Shown here in pieces: positions 26,930-36,998 of a DNA stretch of 64,000 nt. The stretch is from DOZZ01 sp963792655 (GTDB lineage: Bacteria; Acidobacteriota; Terriglobia; Bryobacterales; Bryobacteraceae). The position numbers and the translations under genes are program-made. The notes under the pieces were generated by a model that searched no databases, had not been told where the DNA came from, and worked only from the letters and a program-made list of their open reading frames with translations. The stretch is from the NCBI GenBank assembly GCA_963792655.1, contig CAWBWU010000009.1, forward strand, positions 124,001-188,000, given 5' to 3'. Numbering within the stretch: position 1 is the first letter of the stretch; each line of letters starts with the position of its first letter.

Positions 26930-27723
26930 CTCGCCGCCTGATCCCTTGTGCGCTGTTGTTTGCGATGGCCTGGAGTGCCCCCGCGAAAGAAAAGCTCACC
27001 GAGGGCGAGCGCATTGAATTGATTCGCGGCTTGAGTTTCGAGTACGCCACGGTCAAAGATTTTCTTCCGCGCTCAAAGAAGCCTCTTGAGTTCAACGCCG
27101 ACGGCACCTGGGACAAGAACCATTGGGCAGCCGCCGGGCGTGAGATGGGCCCTGCAGCACGCGTCGGCGATCTGGTGCAGATCACCAAAGTGCTGCTCGA
27201 GAACGATCGCATCGTATTCGAGATCAACGGCGGATTGAAGAGCGGCAAGCACTGGTACGACCACGTCGAAGTCGGCATGGGGCAGGGCACTTCACCGGTT
27301 CACAACACGGCGAATGAGCCATCGCAGAACATGGGCACCAATCTCGTGGTGCTGTTTCATAAGCCGCTCGAGTCGCTCCAATCATCCGAAGTGAAGGACC
27401 TGCTGAGGCCGGTGCTCGATTTCGATAAGAAGACTGCGACGAAGCTCTATTCAGAGAGTCTTCCGCCGGAAGTCAAAAAAGCGATCGCCGAGAAGCGCGC
27501 GGAACAGGGCATGGACCGCGACCAGGTGCTGCTCGCGCTCGGCCGGCCGAATCGCAAGCTGCGCGAACAAAAAGATGGCGATGAGATCGAAGACTGGATT
27601 TATGGCACGCCTCCGGGCCGCATTCTGTTTGTCACCTTCAACGGCAACAAAGTCATGAAGGTGAAAGAAACGTATGCAGGCTTAGGGGCCGAAGCGGCCA
27701 AGCCGATTGAAGTCCCTCGCTAG
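26926..27723 (+). CDS. Exported protein with C-terminal BamE/SmpA-like domain
   Basis: A 265-residue protein with a signal peptide (MTRRLIPCALLFAMAWSAPA). Residues about 25-170 form a domain I do not recognise (VKDFLPRSKKPLEFN, GDLVQITKVLLENDRIVFEINGG, GTNLVVLFHKPLES). Residues about 200-255 (GMDRDQVLLALGRPNRKLREQKDGDEIEDWIYG...VTFNGNKVMKVKET) read like the BamE/SmpA fold, which usually binds partners at the outer membrane. No lipobox cysteine follows the signal, so it is probably periplasmic rather than a lipoprotein. It is translationally coupled to the CPBP protease gene. Confidence 0.7.
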   Translation: MTRRLIPCALLFAMAWSAPAKEKLTEGERIELIRGLSFEYATVKDFLPRSKKPLEFNADGTWDKNHWAAAGREMGPAARVGDLVQITKVLLENDRIVFEINGGLKSGKHWYDHVEVGMGQGTSPVHNTANEPSQNMGTNLVVLFHKPLESLQSSEVKDLLRPVLDFDKKTATKLYSESLPPEVKKAIAEKRAEQGMDRDQVLLALGRPNRKLREQKDGDEIEDWIYGTPPGRILFVTFNGNKVMKVKETYAGLGAEAAKPIEVPR

Positions 27724-27784
27724 CGCTTTGCTAAACTGAACCTTCACCCCAAAGCCAAGTCACTGAGGAGACAACACCCGAAGC

Positions 27785-28792
<1,008 letters not shown>

Positions 28793-28842
28793 ATTCGTCT
28801 TCGGGATGTAACAGAGGCCCGGAAGAGATAGCCTTAACAGAC

Positions 28843-29214
28843 ATGAAGAAACTCGTGTTTGCTTTTGCTGCCCTTCTGGGCCTTTTTGTCTTTTCGGCTG
28901 CCGCAGCCGACGTCACCGGAAAGTACACGGCTGAAGTGCCTGGCCGCGGTGGCAACACCATGACCCAGACATTCAATCTGGTTGCTGACGGCAGCAAGTT
29001 GACGGGTACCGTAACCTCGGCGCGCGGCGAGCAAACCATCAGCGACGGCAAGGTCGATGGCGATAAAGTCTCGTTCGTGACCGTGGTCAAGTTCCAGGAA
29101 CAGGAAATGAAGATCACCTACAGCGGCACCGTAACCGGCGACACCATCAAGTTCTCGCGCATGCGCGAAGGCGCCGACCAGGCCCAGGAGTTCACAGCCA
29201 CCAAAGCGAAGTAG
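28843..29214 (+). CDS. Small exported beta-rich protein of unknown function
   Basis: A 123-residue protein with a signal peptide (MKKLVFAFAALLGLFVFSAAAA) and a repetitive beta pattern: DVTGKYTAEVPGRGG, QTFNLVADGSKLTGTVTSARG, ISDGKVDGDKVSFVTV, ITYSGTVTGDTIKFSR. This resembles small lipocalin-like or DUF-type periplasmic proteins often seen in acidobacteria. I cannot name a function. It has no cysteine, so it is neither a lipoprotein nor disulfide-bonded. It ends 60 bases before the convergent amidase stop, with a palindrome between the two genes. Confidence 0.75.
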   Translation: MKKLVFAFAALLGLFVFSAAAADVTGKYTAEVPGRGGNTMTQTFNLVADGSKLTGTVTSARGEQTISDGKVDGDKVSFVTVVKFQEQEMKITYSGTVTGDTIKFSRMREGADQAQEFTATKAK

Positions 29215-29236
29215 TCCGTTCTGGGGCGCGACCGAT

Positions 29237-29256
29237 AGGGAGTGCATGCACTCCCT
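29237..29256. terminator. 20-base perfect palindrome between convergent genes
   Basis: AGGGAGTGCATGCACTCCCT reads the same on both strands and lies in the 60-base gap between the small exported protein and the amidase. Flanking GCGACCG and GACGG resemble REP-type borders. It may act as a two-way terminator, although no T-run is present. Confidence 0.45.
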
Positions 29257-29274
29257 GACGGAGCAATTGGGATC

Positions 29275-30798
29275 CTACGCCGTAGCCCGGAACGCCGGGG
29301 CCCGCCTTGCCCTACTTGCCTGCTCGAAACTATAAGCCAGCTTCAACAGCACAGGTTCTGACCACGCCGGCCCAAAGAAACTCAAACCGATAGGCAATCC
29401 TCGCACGAAGCCGGCGGGCACTGTGATGTGCGGGTAGCCTGCCACCGCTGCCGGCGTCGAACATCCACCCGTGTCGTGATCGCCGGTGATCAGATCCGTT
29501 AACCACGCCGGTCCCGCCGTCGGCCCAATGATCGCATCCAGCTTGTGTTCCGCCACGACGGCATCGATCCCTCCGGCACGCGACATCTTCCGGCATTTCG
29601 CAAGAGCTTCGGTGTAAGCTTTCTCCGTTAACGGCCCACGCGCCTGCGATTGCTCCATGATTTCCTGCCCGAAGTACGGCATCTCTTTCGCGCTCTGCTG
29701 CCGGTTGAACGCAATGATGTCTGCCAGCGACCTCATGGACGAGCCACGCCCGCCCAGGTAATTTCCCAGATCGGTCTTGAACTCATACTGCAGGACGTCG
29801 TTCTCCGCCGCATCGTATTGACCGTGCGAAGGTAAGTCCGCCGGATCGACAATCACCGCGCCCATCTTGCGCAGAATTCCGATGGCTCGTTCGAGTTCCA
29901 GATCCACCGCCGTTCCCATGGTGAAGAATTTGCGTGCAACTCCGAGCCGCGCACCGCGCAGACCATTCGGATCGAGGAAGCGCGTGTAGTCGGCCTGAAT
30001 GTGTGTGTTCGCGGTTGCTGTGACAGGATCGCGATCATCGGCTCCGGCCAGCACTCCAAGCAACACGGCTGCATCGCGTACCGTTCGCGCCATCGGGCCT
30101 GCTGTGTCCTGTGTGTGCGAAATGGGGATGATGCCCGCGCGGCTGATGAGCCCCACTGTCGGCTTGATCCCCACCACGCCATTCATTGACGACGGGCAGA
30201 CGATCGAGCCATCCGTCTCCGTGCCCACTGCGAGTGCGCAAAAGTTTGCGGATACCGCCGCGCCCGAGCCGGAACTCGACCCACATGGATTGCGATCGAG
30301 CGCGTATGGATTACGAGTCTGCCCGCCGCGCCCGCTCCATCCGCTTGAGGAATGCGTCGAGCGGAAGTTGGCCCATTCGCTCAAATTCGTCTTGCCAAGG
30401 ATGACGGCGCCAGCCGCGCGCAGCCGCTTGGCAACCGTGGCGTCCATCGGTGCAGGCTTACCCGCGAGAGCCAGCGATCCGGCGGTGGTCATCATCTTGT
30501 CCGCCGTATCGATGTTGTCTTTGATCAGCACCGGGATCCCATGCAACGGTCCGCGCACATTGCCGGCACGGCGCTCGCGATCAAGGTCGTCTGCAATTCT
30601 CAGCGCGTCCGGATTTACTTCGATCACGGCGTTCACCTTGTTGCGGTCGAGCGCCTGGATGCGGGCTAGATATGCCGCGGTGAGCGATCGCGCGGAGTGC
30701 GTGCTGAGATCGGCGAGGGTTGCTTCTTCTAACGAAAAACGACGCGGAGCGGGCAGTGCCGCCGCTGCGGTGGACCCCAGAAATTCACGACGATGCAT
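29275..30798 (-). CDS. Amidase-signature family hydrolase with Tat-type signal
   Basis: A 507-residue Ser-Ser-Lys amidase. The N-terminus has a twin-arginine signal (MHRREFLGSTAAAALPAP), so it is probably exported folded. Catalytic parts are GIPVLIKDNIDTADKM (Lys), the Gly/Ser-rich NPCGSSSGSGAAVSANF with the cis-Ser, and GTETDGSIVCPSSMNGVVG with the nucleophile Ser. The C-terminus (YPHITVPAGFVRGLPIGLSFFG) is typical. The cytosolic amidase GatA is encoded elsewhere in this window, and the signal peptide argues against a GatA role here. The substrate is unknown. The gene is monocistronic, convergent with the small exported gene. Confidence 0.9.
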   Translation of the reverse strand: MHRREFLGSTAAAALPAPRRFSLEEATLADLSTHSARSLTAAYLARIQALDRNKVNAVIEVNPDALRIADDLDRERRAGNVRGPLHGIPVLIKDNIDTADKMMTTAGSLALAGKPAPMDATVAKRLRAAGAVILGKTNLSEWANFRSTHSSSGWSGRGGQTRNPYALDRNPCGSSSGSGAAVSANFCALAVGTETDGSIVCPSSMNGVVGIKPTVGLISRAGIIPISHTQDTAGPMARTVRDAAVLLGVLAGADDRDPVTATANTHIQADYTRFLDPNGLRGARLGVARKFFTMGTAVDLELERAIGILRKMGAVIVDPADLPSHGQYDAAENDVLQYEFKTDLGNYLGGRGSSMRSLADIIAFNRQQSAKEMPYFGQEIMEQSQARGPLTEKAYTEALAKCRKMSRAGGIDAVVAEHKLDAIIGPTAGPAWLTDLITGDHDTGGCSTPAAVAGYPHITVPAGFVRGLPIGLSFFGPAWSEPVLLKLAYSFEQASRARRAPAFRATA

Positions 30799-30821
30799 TC
30801 AGCGATTATGCAGGATCGCCG

Positions 30822-33186
30822 TTACGCTTCGCTCCACTTCCAGTTCTTCACTTCCGGCATGTCGTCGCCGTGTTCATGGACGTACTGCTTATGCTCGATC
30901 AGCTTGTCGCGCAGCCACTGCTGGGTGTGCGCGCCGCGCGCGTGCAGACCGGGACATCGCGCAATCGCATCGCCTGCCAGATGGAAGCGATCGAGTTCGT
31001 TCATCACCGTCATATCGAACGGCGTCGTCGTGGTCCCTTCTTCCTTGTAGCCGCGCACATGAATGTTGTCGTGATTCTTGCGCCGGTAAGTCAGGCGGTG
31101 AATCAGCCACGGATACCCGTGGAACGCAAACACTACCGGTTTGTCAGTGGTGAAGAGTGAGTCGAAATCGGAATCGGACATGCCGTGCGGGTGTTCGCTC
31201 GGCGGCTGCAATGCCATCAGGTCCACTACGTTCACAACACGAATCTTCATCTCCGGCAAGTGTTGCCGCAACAGATCGACTGCGGCCAGAGTTTCGAGCG
31301 TCGGCACATCACCGGCGCACGCCATCACCACGTCGGGCTCGACGCCATCATCATTACTGGCCCATTCCCACATGCCCACACCTTGCGTGCAGTGGCGAAT
31401 GGCGGCCTCCATGTTGAGCCACTGGGGCGAGGGCTGTTTGCCGGCAACGATGACATTGACGTAGTTGCGGCTGCGCAGGCAGTGGTCGGCAACGGATAAC
31501 AACGTGTTGGCATCCGGCGGCAGATAGATGCGCACCACGCCTGCCTTTTTGTTCGCGACGTGATCGAGAAAGCCCGGGTCCTGATGGCTGAAGCCATTGT
31601 GATCCTGCCGCCACACGTGCGATGTGAGCAGGTAATTGAGCGATGCGATGGGGCGCCGCCACGGGATGCCATGCGTCACCTTCAACCACTTCGCGTGCTG
31701 ATTGAACATCGAGTCGATGATGTGGATGAAGGCTTCGTAGCAGGAGAAGAGTCCGTGCCGGCCGGTAAGCAGATAGCCTTCGAGCCAGCCTTCGCACAAG
31801 TGTTCGCTCAGCACTTCCATGACGCGGCCCGTGTGTGAGACGTGGTCGTCAATCGGGATCACATCTTCCATCGACATGCGATCCGTTGCTTGAAACACAG
31901 CCTGCAGGCGGTTCGATTCCGTTTCGTCGGGCCCCATGAGGCGAAATGTGTTGGGGTTCTTGACGATGATGTCGCGAAGCATGCCGCCCAGCACGCGCGT
32001 GGCTTCGCCTTCCACTGCACCGGGCGCTGGGACCGTGGCCGCATAATCGCGGAAGTCGGGAAGCTCCAAAGGTTTCAGCAGCAAGCCGCCGTTCGCATGC
32101 GGGTTCGCACCCATGCGACGATCCCCAAGAGGCGCAAGTGCGGCAAGCTCCGGCCGCAGGCTGCCGTCTTCGGTGAACAGCTCTTCGGGGCGATAGCTGT
32201 GCATCCACTGCTCGAGCTGGGCAACGCGTTCGGGATGCTTGTTCAGATCCGACAAAGGAACCTGATGCGCGCGGAAGGTGCCTTCGACGGGCTTGCCGTC
32301 GACAAACTTGGGGCCGGTCCAACCTTTCGGTGTGCGCAACACGATCACGGGCCAGCGCGGCATCTGCTCGCTGTGTTGCTCGCGCGCTGCTCTCTGAATG
32401 TCCTGTATGCGCGCGAACACCGTATCGAACAGCGCTGCCATGCCCTGATGCATCTCTGCCGGGTCATCGCCTTCCAGGAAGTGCGGCTCGTAGCCCAGGC
32501 CCGAGAAGAACTGCGCGATCTCATCGTCGTGCATGCGTCCCATGCACGGTGGGGCCGGCGATCTTGTATCCGTTCAGATGCAATATCGGCAACACGGCGC
32601 CGTCACGCGCGGGGTTCACAAACTTGTTTGACTGCCAGCTTGCCGCGAGCGCGCCAGTCTCTGCTTCGCCGTCGCCGATGACGCAGCACACGATCAGATC
32701 GGGGTTATCGAAGATCGCGCCCGTTGCGTGCACCAGCGCATAGCCCAGCTCGCCGCCCTCGTGAATTGACCCCGGCGTCTCCGGCGCAACGTGGCTCGGG
32801 ATGCCGCCCGGAAATGAGAACTGTTTGAACAGCCGCTGCATGCCTTCGCCATTGCGCGGGATGTGCGGATAGAACTCGCTGTAAGTGCCTTCGAGCCAGG
32901 TGTTCGCAACAAGTCCAGGTCCGCCGTGACCTGGCCCCGCGACGTAGATCATGTTCAGATCGTGCGCCTTGATGATCCGGTTGCAATGCGCGTAGATGAA
33001 ATTGAGCCCGGGCGTGGTGCCCCAATGGCCCAGCAGCCGCGGCTTGATGTGCTCCAACGTGAGCGGCTCGCGCAAGAGCGCGTTCGCGTAAAGATAAATC
33101 TGGCCGATGGAAAGATAGTTCGCGGCGCGCCAATAGGCATCGATGAGCCGGAGCTGTTCAGGATCGAGGGGTTGCGTTGTCGTCAT
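30822..33186 (-). CDS. Xylulose-5-phosphate/fructose-6-phosphate phosphoketolase, one frameshift
   Basis: Thiamine-diphosphate enzyme splitting xylulose-5-P or fructose-6-P with phosphate to acetyl phosphate and an aldose phosphate. About 787 residues. The N-terminal part has GHWGTTPGLNFIYAHCNRII, VAGPGHGGPGLVAN, GGELGYALVHATG and IGDGEAETGALAASW; the rest has FNQHAKWLK, SHVWRQDHNGFSHQDPGF, CAGDVPTLETLAAV and FAFHGYPWLIHRLTYRR. The frame breaks at about 32543 after KIAGPTV, where one base of CATG is surplus; removing it gives VLGRMHDDE, the family sequence. The start overlaps the acetate kinase stop (ATGA), so the two genes are coupled and together turn sugar phosphate into acetate and ATP. 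Confidence 0.92.
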
Positions 33187-34253
33187 GCGGACGGTGCCTC
33201 CAGTAGGCGTTCCACTTCGCGCGCGATGATGCGTTCTTCATCGGCCTTGATGATCCAGGTCTCCACTGCGCCGCGGCTGATCAAACGGTCCGCATGCGCG
33301 CTTTCATTCTTTTCGGTGAGCTCGACGCCGAGAAAGCCCAGGCTCTGGGTTATCTGCCGCCGCAGCGATGCCGAATGTTCACCGATTCCGCCTGTGAATA
33401 CCAGCACGTCGATTCCGCCCAGCACTGCCGCATAAGCTCCGATGTATTTGGTTACGCGGTGGCAGAAGATGTCGAGCGCCGTTTGTGCGCGAGCGTTGCC
33501 TTGCTTCACCGCTTCTTCCAGTTTTCTCACGTCACTCGAAATACCCGAGACACCTTTGAGGCCGCTTTGGTGATTCAGCATCTCTCCCACAGCCTCGGGC
33601 ATGAGGTGCTGCTCGATGATCATATCGAGCAACACGCCCGCATCGACATCGCCCGCGCGCGTTCCCATCGCGAGACCTTCGAGGGCTGTGTAGCCCATCG
33701 AGGTGTCGGCCGATTGACCGTTTTGGATTGCGCACACGGATGCACCGTTGCCCAGGTGACAGCTCACCACGCGGCGTGGCGCAAAGCGTTCCGAGACCGA
33801 TTCGTGCGAGAGACCGTGAAACCCCCAGCGCCGAATTCCGTGCTGTTCGTATTGCTCCCAAGGCAGCGCGTAGAGATAAGCCGGTGGTGCGAGCGTACGG
33901 TGAAAGGCGGAGTCGAAGACGCCGATGTGCTTCGCTTGAGGCATTAGTTTGCGGCAAGCTTCAACACAATCCAGCTCGTGGTGAGTAGCCACTGCGGAGC
34001 GATTTGCAAAGTCGCGCAGCTTCCGCATCGCGGCGTCATCGAGGAACACTGTATCGCCAAAGAGGTGAAATCCATTCACGAGGCGATGTCCCACTGCGCG
34101 AATTTCTGGATGCGGCAGTTGCTGCCACAACTGTTGCACCGCGTCGGCCGCGACGGTCATCTCGATGTCGCCTTCATGCGTTACTTTGCCTGCATCGTCA
34201 CGCAGTTGAAACTTCACGCTGGAACTGCCGCAGTTGACGATCAGGATCGGCAT
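33183..34253 (-). CDS. ackA: Acetate kinase
   Basis: Transfers phosphate from acetyl phosphate to ADP. It is 356 residues from the ATG giving MPILIVNCGSSSVKF, with AGAAGG-type site spacing; an upstream in-frame start at 34355 is rejected because it adds 34 non-homologous residues. Family motifs: VGHRLVNGFHLFG, VFDSAFHRTL, WGFHGLSHESV, SCHLGNGASVCAI, TSMGYTALEGLAMGTRAGDVD and VFTGGIGEHSA. It is somewhat shorter than the usual ~400 residues. Coupled to phosphoketolase, it would harvest the energy of acetyl phosphate. It is divergent from the aldehyde dehydrogenase gene across 120 bases. Confidence 0.92.
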   Translation of the reverse strand: MPILIVNCGSSSVKFQLRDDAGKVTHEGDIEMTVAADAVQQLWQQLPHPEIRAVGHRLVNGFHLFGDTVFLDDAAMRKLRDFANRSAVATHHELDCVEACRKLMPQAKHIGVFDSAFHRTLAPPAYLYALPWEQYEQHGIRRWGFHGLSHESVSERFAPRRVVSCHLGNGASVCAIQNGQSADTSMGYTALEGLAMGTRAGDVDAGVLLDMIIEQHLMPEAVGEMLNHQSGLKGVSGISSDVRKLEEAVKQGNARAQTALDIFCHRVTKYIGAYAAVLGGIDVLVFTGGIGEHSASLRRQITQSLGFLGVELTEKNESAHADRLISRGAVETWIIKADEERIIAREVERLLEAPSA

Positions 34254-34375
34254 CGAGCCTTCTATTCTCAAGCAAATGAAGACGCAATGCGAGTTACACG
34301 CGCGTTGATGCGGCCCTTTCAGTACAACCCGTTGCAGTACTGATGGAACAGACATATAGTGAACGCGGAGATTCC

Positions 34376-35854
34376 ATGGCTACCCTCACCGCCCCCAATG
34401 TTGACCGCACAAAAGTAACCAGCGCGACAAAGCTGCTGATCGATAACGAATGGGTGAATAGCAGGTCCGGCAAGACGTTCGCCACCATCAACCCCGCGAC
34501 AGGCGAAGAGATTTGCCAGGTCGCTGAAGCTGACGCGCCCGATGTTGATCTCGCTGTTCGAGCCGCGCGCGCCGCATTTGAAAAAGGTCCCTGGCACAGC
34601 ATGTCCGGCTCTGAACGCGGCCGCTTGATGCATCGCCTTGCGGACCTGATCGAGAAGAACGCGGAAGAGCTCGCCCGGCTGGAGACGCTCGACAACGGCA
34701 AGCCCATGCATGTTGCCATGGCGGCCGATCTGCCGCTGACCATAGCTTGTTATCGATACTACGCAGGTTGGGCCGACAAGCTGCAAGGCAAGACCATTCC
34801 GGTCAGCGGCAACTATTTTTGCTACACACGGCATGAGCCGATCGGAGTAGTGGGCCAGATCATTCCGTGGAACTTTCCGCTGTTGATGCAGGCGTGGAAG
34901 CTCGGCCCGGCGTTGGCCACCGGCAACACCGTCGTGATGAAGCCTGCGGAACAAACGCCTTTGACCGCGCTGCGCATTGGTGAGTTGATTGTCGAAGCCG
35001 GTTTTCCGAAAGGCGTGGTCAACATCCTGCCCGGCTATGGCCCGACGGCTGGCGCGGCGATCACGAATCACATGGATGTCGATAAGGTCGCGTTCACTGG
35101 TTCAACCGAAGTCGGCAAGCTGGTGATGAAGGCAGCGGCAGAATCGAATCTGAAGCGCGTGACGCTCGAACTCGGCGGCAAGAGCCCCAACATCGTCTTC
35201 GCCGATGCAGACATGGACCAGGCCATCGAAGGCGCTCACTTCGCGCTCTTCTTCAATCAGGGCCAGTGCTGCTGTGCGGGTTCGCGGTTGTATGTCGAAG
35301 AGAAGTGCTATGACGAGTTTTTGGAAAAGAGCGTTGCGCGCGCCAAACGCCGCACGGTGGGGGATCCGTATCATCCGAACACAGAACAAGGGCCGCAGGT
35401 CGATCAGGATCAGTTCAACAAGGTCATGAGCTATGTCGAAGCCGGCAAGCAAGGTGGCGCGAAGCTGATGTGCGGTGGCGAACGCGTGGGGGACAAGGGC
35501 TACTTCGTCGCGCCGACCGTCTTTGCCGACGTGCAGGAAGGCATGCGCATTGCGGATGAAGAGATCTTCGGACCCGTGATGAGCGTCATCAAATTCAAAG
35601 ACATCAACGACGTGGTGACGCGCGCCAACAAGAATGTTTACGGCTTGGCTGCGGCGGTGTGGACGCGCGACATCGGCAAGGCTCACGCGATTGCGAACAA
35701 TGTAAAAGCCGGCACCGTCTGGGTGAACTGCTATGACGTGTTCGATGCCGCAGCGCCTTTCGGCGGGTTCAAGCAGTCCGGCATCGGGCGCGAGCTGGGG
35801 GAGTACGGGCTAGCGAACTATACGGAGATCAAGACGGTTACCGTGAAGCTGTAG
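34376..35854 (+). CDS. NAD(P)-dependent aldehyde dehydrogenase
   Basis: Oxidises an aldehyde to the acid. It is 492 residues from ATG 34376, which has GGAG at the right distance; an ATG 33 bases upstream lacks one. The sequence is very close to class 1/2 ALDHs: PWNFPLLMQAWKLGPALATGNTVVMKPAEQTPL, FTGSTEVGKLV, the general base Glu in LELGGKSPN, the catalytic Cys299 in FNQGQCCCAGSRLYVEE, and EEIFGPVMSV. No signal peptide, so cytosolic. It lies next to the acetate kinase-phosphoketolase genes but on the other strand, so a shared role in C2 metabolism (for example acetaldehyde) is possible but unproven. Confidence 0.93.
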   Translation: MATLTAPNVDRTKVTSATKLLIDNEWVNSRSGKTFATINPATGEEICQVAEADAPDVDLAVRAARAAFEKGPWHSMSGSERGRLMHRLADLIEKNAEELARLETLDNGKPMHVAMAADLPLTIACYRYYAGWADKLQGKTIPVSGNYFCYTRHEPIGVVGQIIPWNFPLLMQAWKLGPALATGNTVVMKPAEQTPLTALRIGELIVEAGFPKGVVNILPGYGPTAGAAITNHMDVDKVAFTGSTEVGKLVMKAAAESNLKRVTLELGGKSPNIVFADADMDQAIEGAHFALFFNQGQCCCAGSRLYVEEKCYDEFLEKSVARAKRRTVGDPYHPNTEQGPQVDQDQFNKVMSYVEAGKQGGAKLMCGGERVGDKGYFVAPTVFADVQEGMRIADEEIFGPVMSVIKFKDINDVVTRANKNVYGLAAAVWTRDIGKAHAIANNVKAGTVWVNCYDVFDAAAPFGGFKQSGIGRELGEYGLANYTEIKTVTVKL

Positions 35855-35862
35855 CAGGGAAC

Positions 35863-35921
35863 CCGCTTGCTCACGCGCGCGGCTCGTAAAGTGCTAACGA
35901 GCCGCGCGCGTCAGCAAGCGG
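35863..35921. repeat. REP-like palindrome forming the 3' end of the dehydrogenase gene
   Basis: Two 25-base arms (CCGCTTGCT...GGCTCGT at 35863-35887, ACGAGCC...AGCAAGCGG at 35897-35921) pair with one mismatch around the loop AAAGTGCTA. Single arms of the same family occur at 10569-10593 and 17029-17053. The palindrome supplies the last codons and the stop of the minus-strand dehydrogenase, and it directly follows the aldehyde dehydrogenase stop on the plus strand, where it could terminate transcription. Confidence 0.85.
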
Positions 35922-36998
35922 ATTGTCAAACATCCACGCCTGCAGCACGGCGTCGGTCACTGCGGTGGTCGACGCTGCGCCACCCAGATCAGGCGTTTTT
36001 GCGTCGGTCGTCGCCATCGCCTTTGCTACTGCCTGCTGCACACTGCGCGCGCTCGCAGTCAGGCCGAGATGTTCGAGCAACTGCGCGCAGCACAGTATCG
36101 TCGCAAGCGGATTCACGACGCCTTTGCCCGCGATATCCGGCGCGGAGCCGTGTACCGGTTCAAACATCGATGGATGCTTGCGCGACGGATCGATATTCGC
36201 GCTCGGAGCCAGCCCCATGCTGCCGACGAGGATTGCCGAGAGGTCGCTCAGGATATCGCCAAATAGATTCGACGCGACCACGACGTCGAAACTTTCAGGG
36301 CGGCGCACGAAGTTCATCGCGGCCGCATCGATCAGCAGCGACTCCGTCGCGATGTCGGCGTACTCCGCGGCTACGCTTGCGAAGGTACGATCCCAGAGCA
36401 CCATGCTGAAACCTTGTGCATTGCTCTTCGTAATCGACGCAACGCGCCGTTTGCCGTTGCGTTTACGCGCAAGCTCGAACGCATAGCGGATGATCCGCTC
36501 ACACCCGCGCCGCGTGAACACCGCAGTCTGAATCGCGACTTCGTCAGGCTGCTTCTCGTAGACGAAACCACCGACTTGCGCGTACTCGCCTTCGGTATTC
36601 TCGCGGACCACAACCATGTCGATCTTCTCGCCCTTGCGTAGCGCAAGCGGCGAACGCACGCCCTCATAGAGAATCGCGGGGCGAACGTTGGTGTACTGGT
36701 CAAACGCGCGGCGGATGGGCAGCAGCAGCCCGTTCAACGTTACGTGATCGGGGATGTCGGGATGGCCCACCGCGCCGAGCAGAATCGCATCGCAGTTGCG
36801 CAGCGTGTCGATGTAGTCAGCAGGCGCCATTCGCCCGTGCTTGAAGTAGAAGTCGGCGCCCCAGGGATGATGGTCGAAGGAAAACGCCACCTGTTCCTGT
36901 TGCGCCGCACGTTCCAGCACGCGCAGACCTTCGGGGATAACTTCCTGGCCCACCCCGTCGCCGGCAATGACCGCGACGCGGAACGTCTTGCTCATCAT
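35871..36998 (-). CDS. Isocitrate/isopropylmalate dehydrogenase family enzyme (D-malate/tartrate/3-isopropylmalate type)
   Basis: NAD-dependent oxidative decarboxylase of beta-hydroxy acids, about 375 residues. Family blocks: VAVIAGDGVGQEVIPEGLRVL, LGAVGHPDIPDHVTLNGLLLPIRRAFDQYTNVRP (substrate Arg residues), VVRENTEGEYAQVGG, ITKSNAQGFSMVLWD, DAAAMNFVRRPESFDVVVASNLFGDILSD and FEPVHGSAPDIAGKG. The RENTEGEY loop fits tartrate/D-malate enzymes better than LeuB. ATG 36998 overlaps the superoxide dismutase stop (TAATG); the longer reading to 37103 is rejected. The last 17 or so residues (NPLADARGS...) are encoded by a REP-like palindrome and are not part of the conserved fold. Confidence 0.85.
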   Translation of the reverse strand: MMSKTFRVAVIAGDGVGQEVIPEGLRVLERAAQQEQVAFSFDHHPWGADFYFKHGRMAPADYIDTLRNCDAILLGAVGHPDIPDHVTLNGLLLPIRRAFDQYTNVRPAILYEGVRSPLALRKGEKIDMVVVRENTEGEYAQVGGFVYEKQPDEVAIQTAVFTRRGCERIIRYAFELARKRNGKRRVASITKSNAQGFSMVLWDRTFASVAAEYADIATESLLIDAAAMNFVRRPESFDVVVASNLFGDILSDLSAILVGSMGLAPSANIDPSRKHPSMFEPVHGSAPDIAGKGVVNPLATILCCAQLLEHLGLTASARSVQQAVAKAMATTDAKTPDLGGAASTTAVTDAVLQAWMFDNPLADARGSLALYEPRA

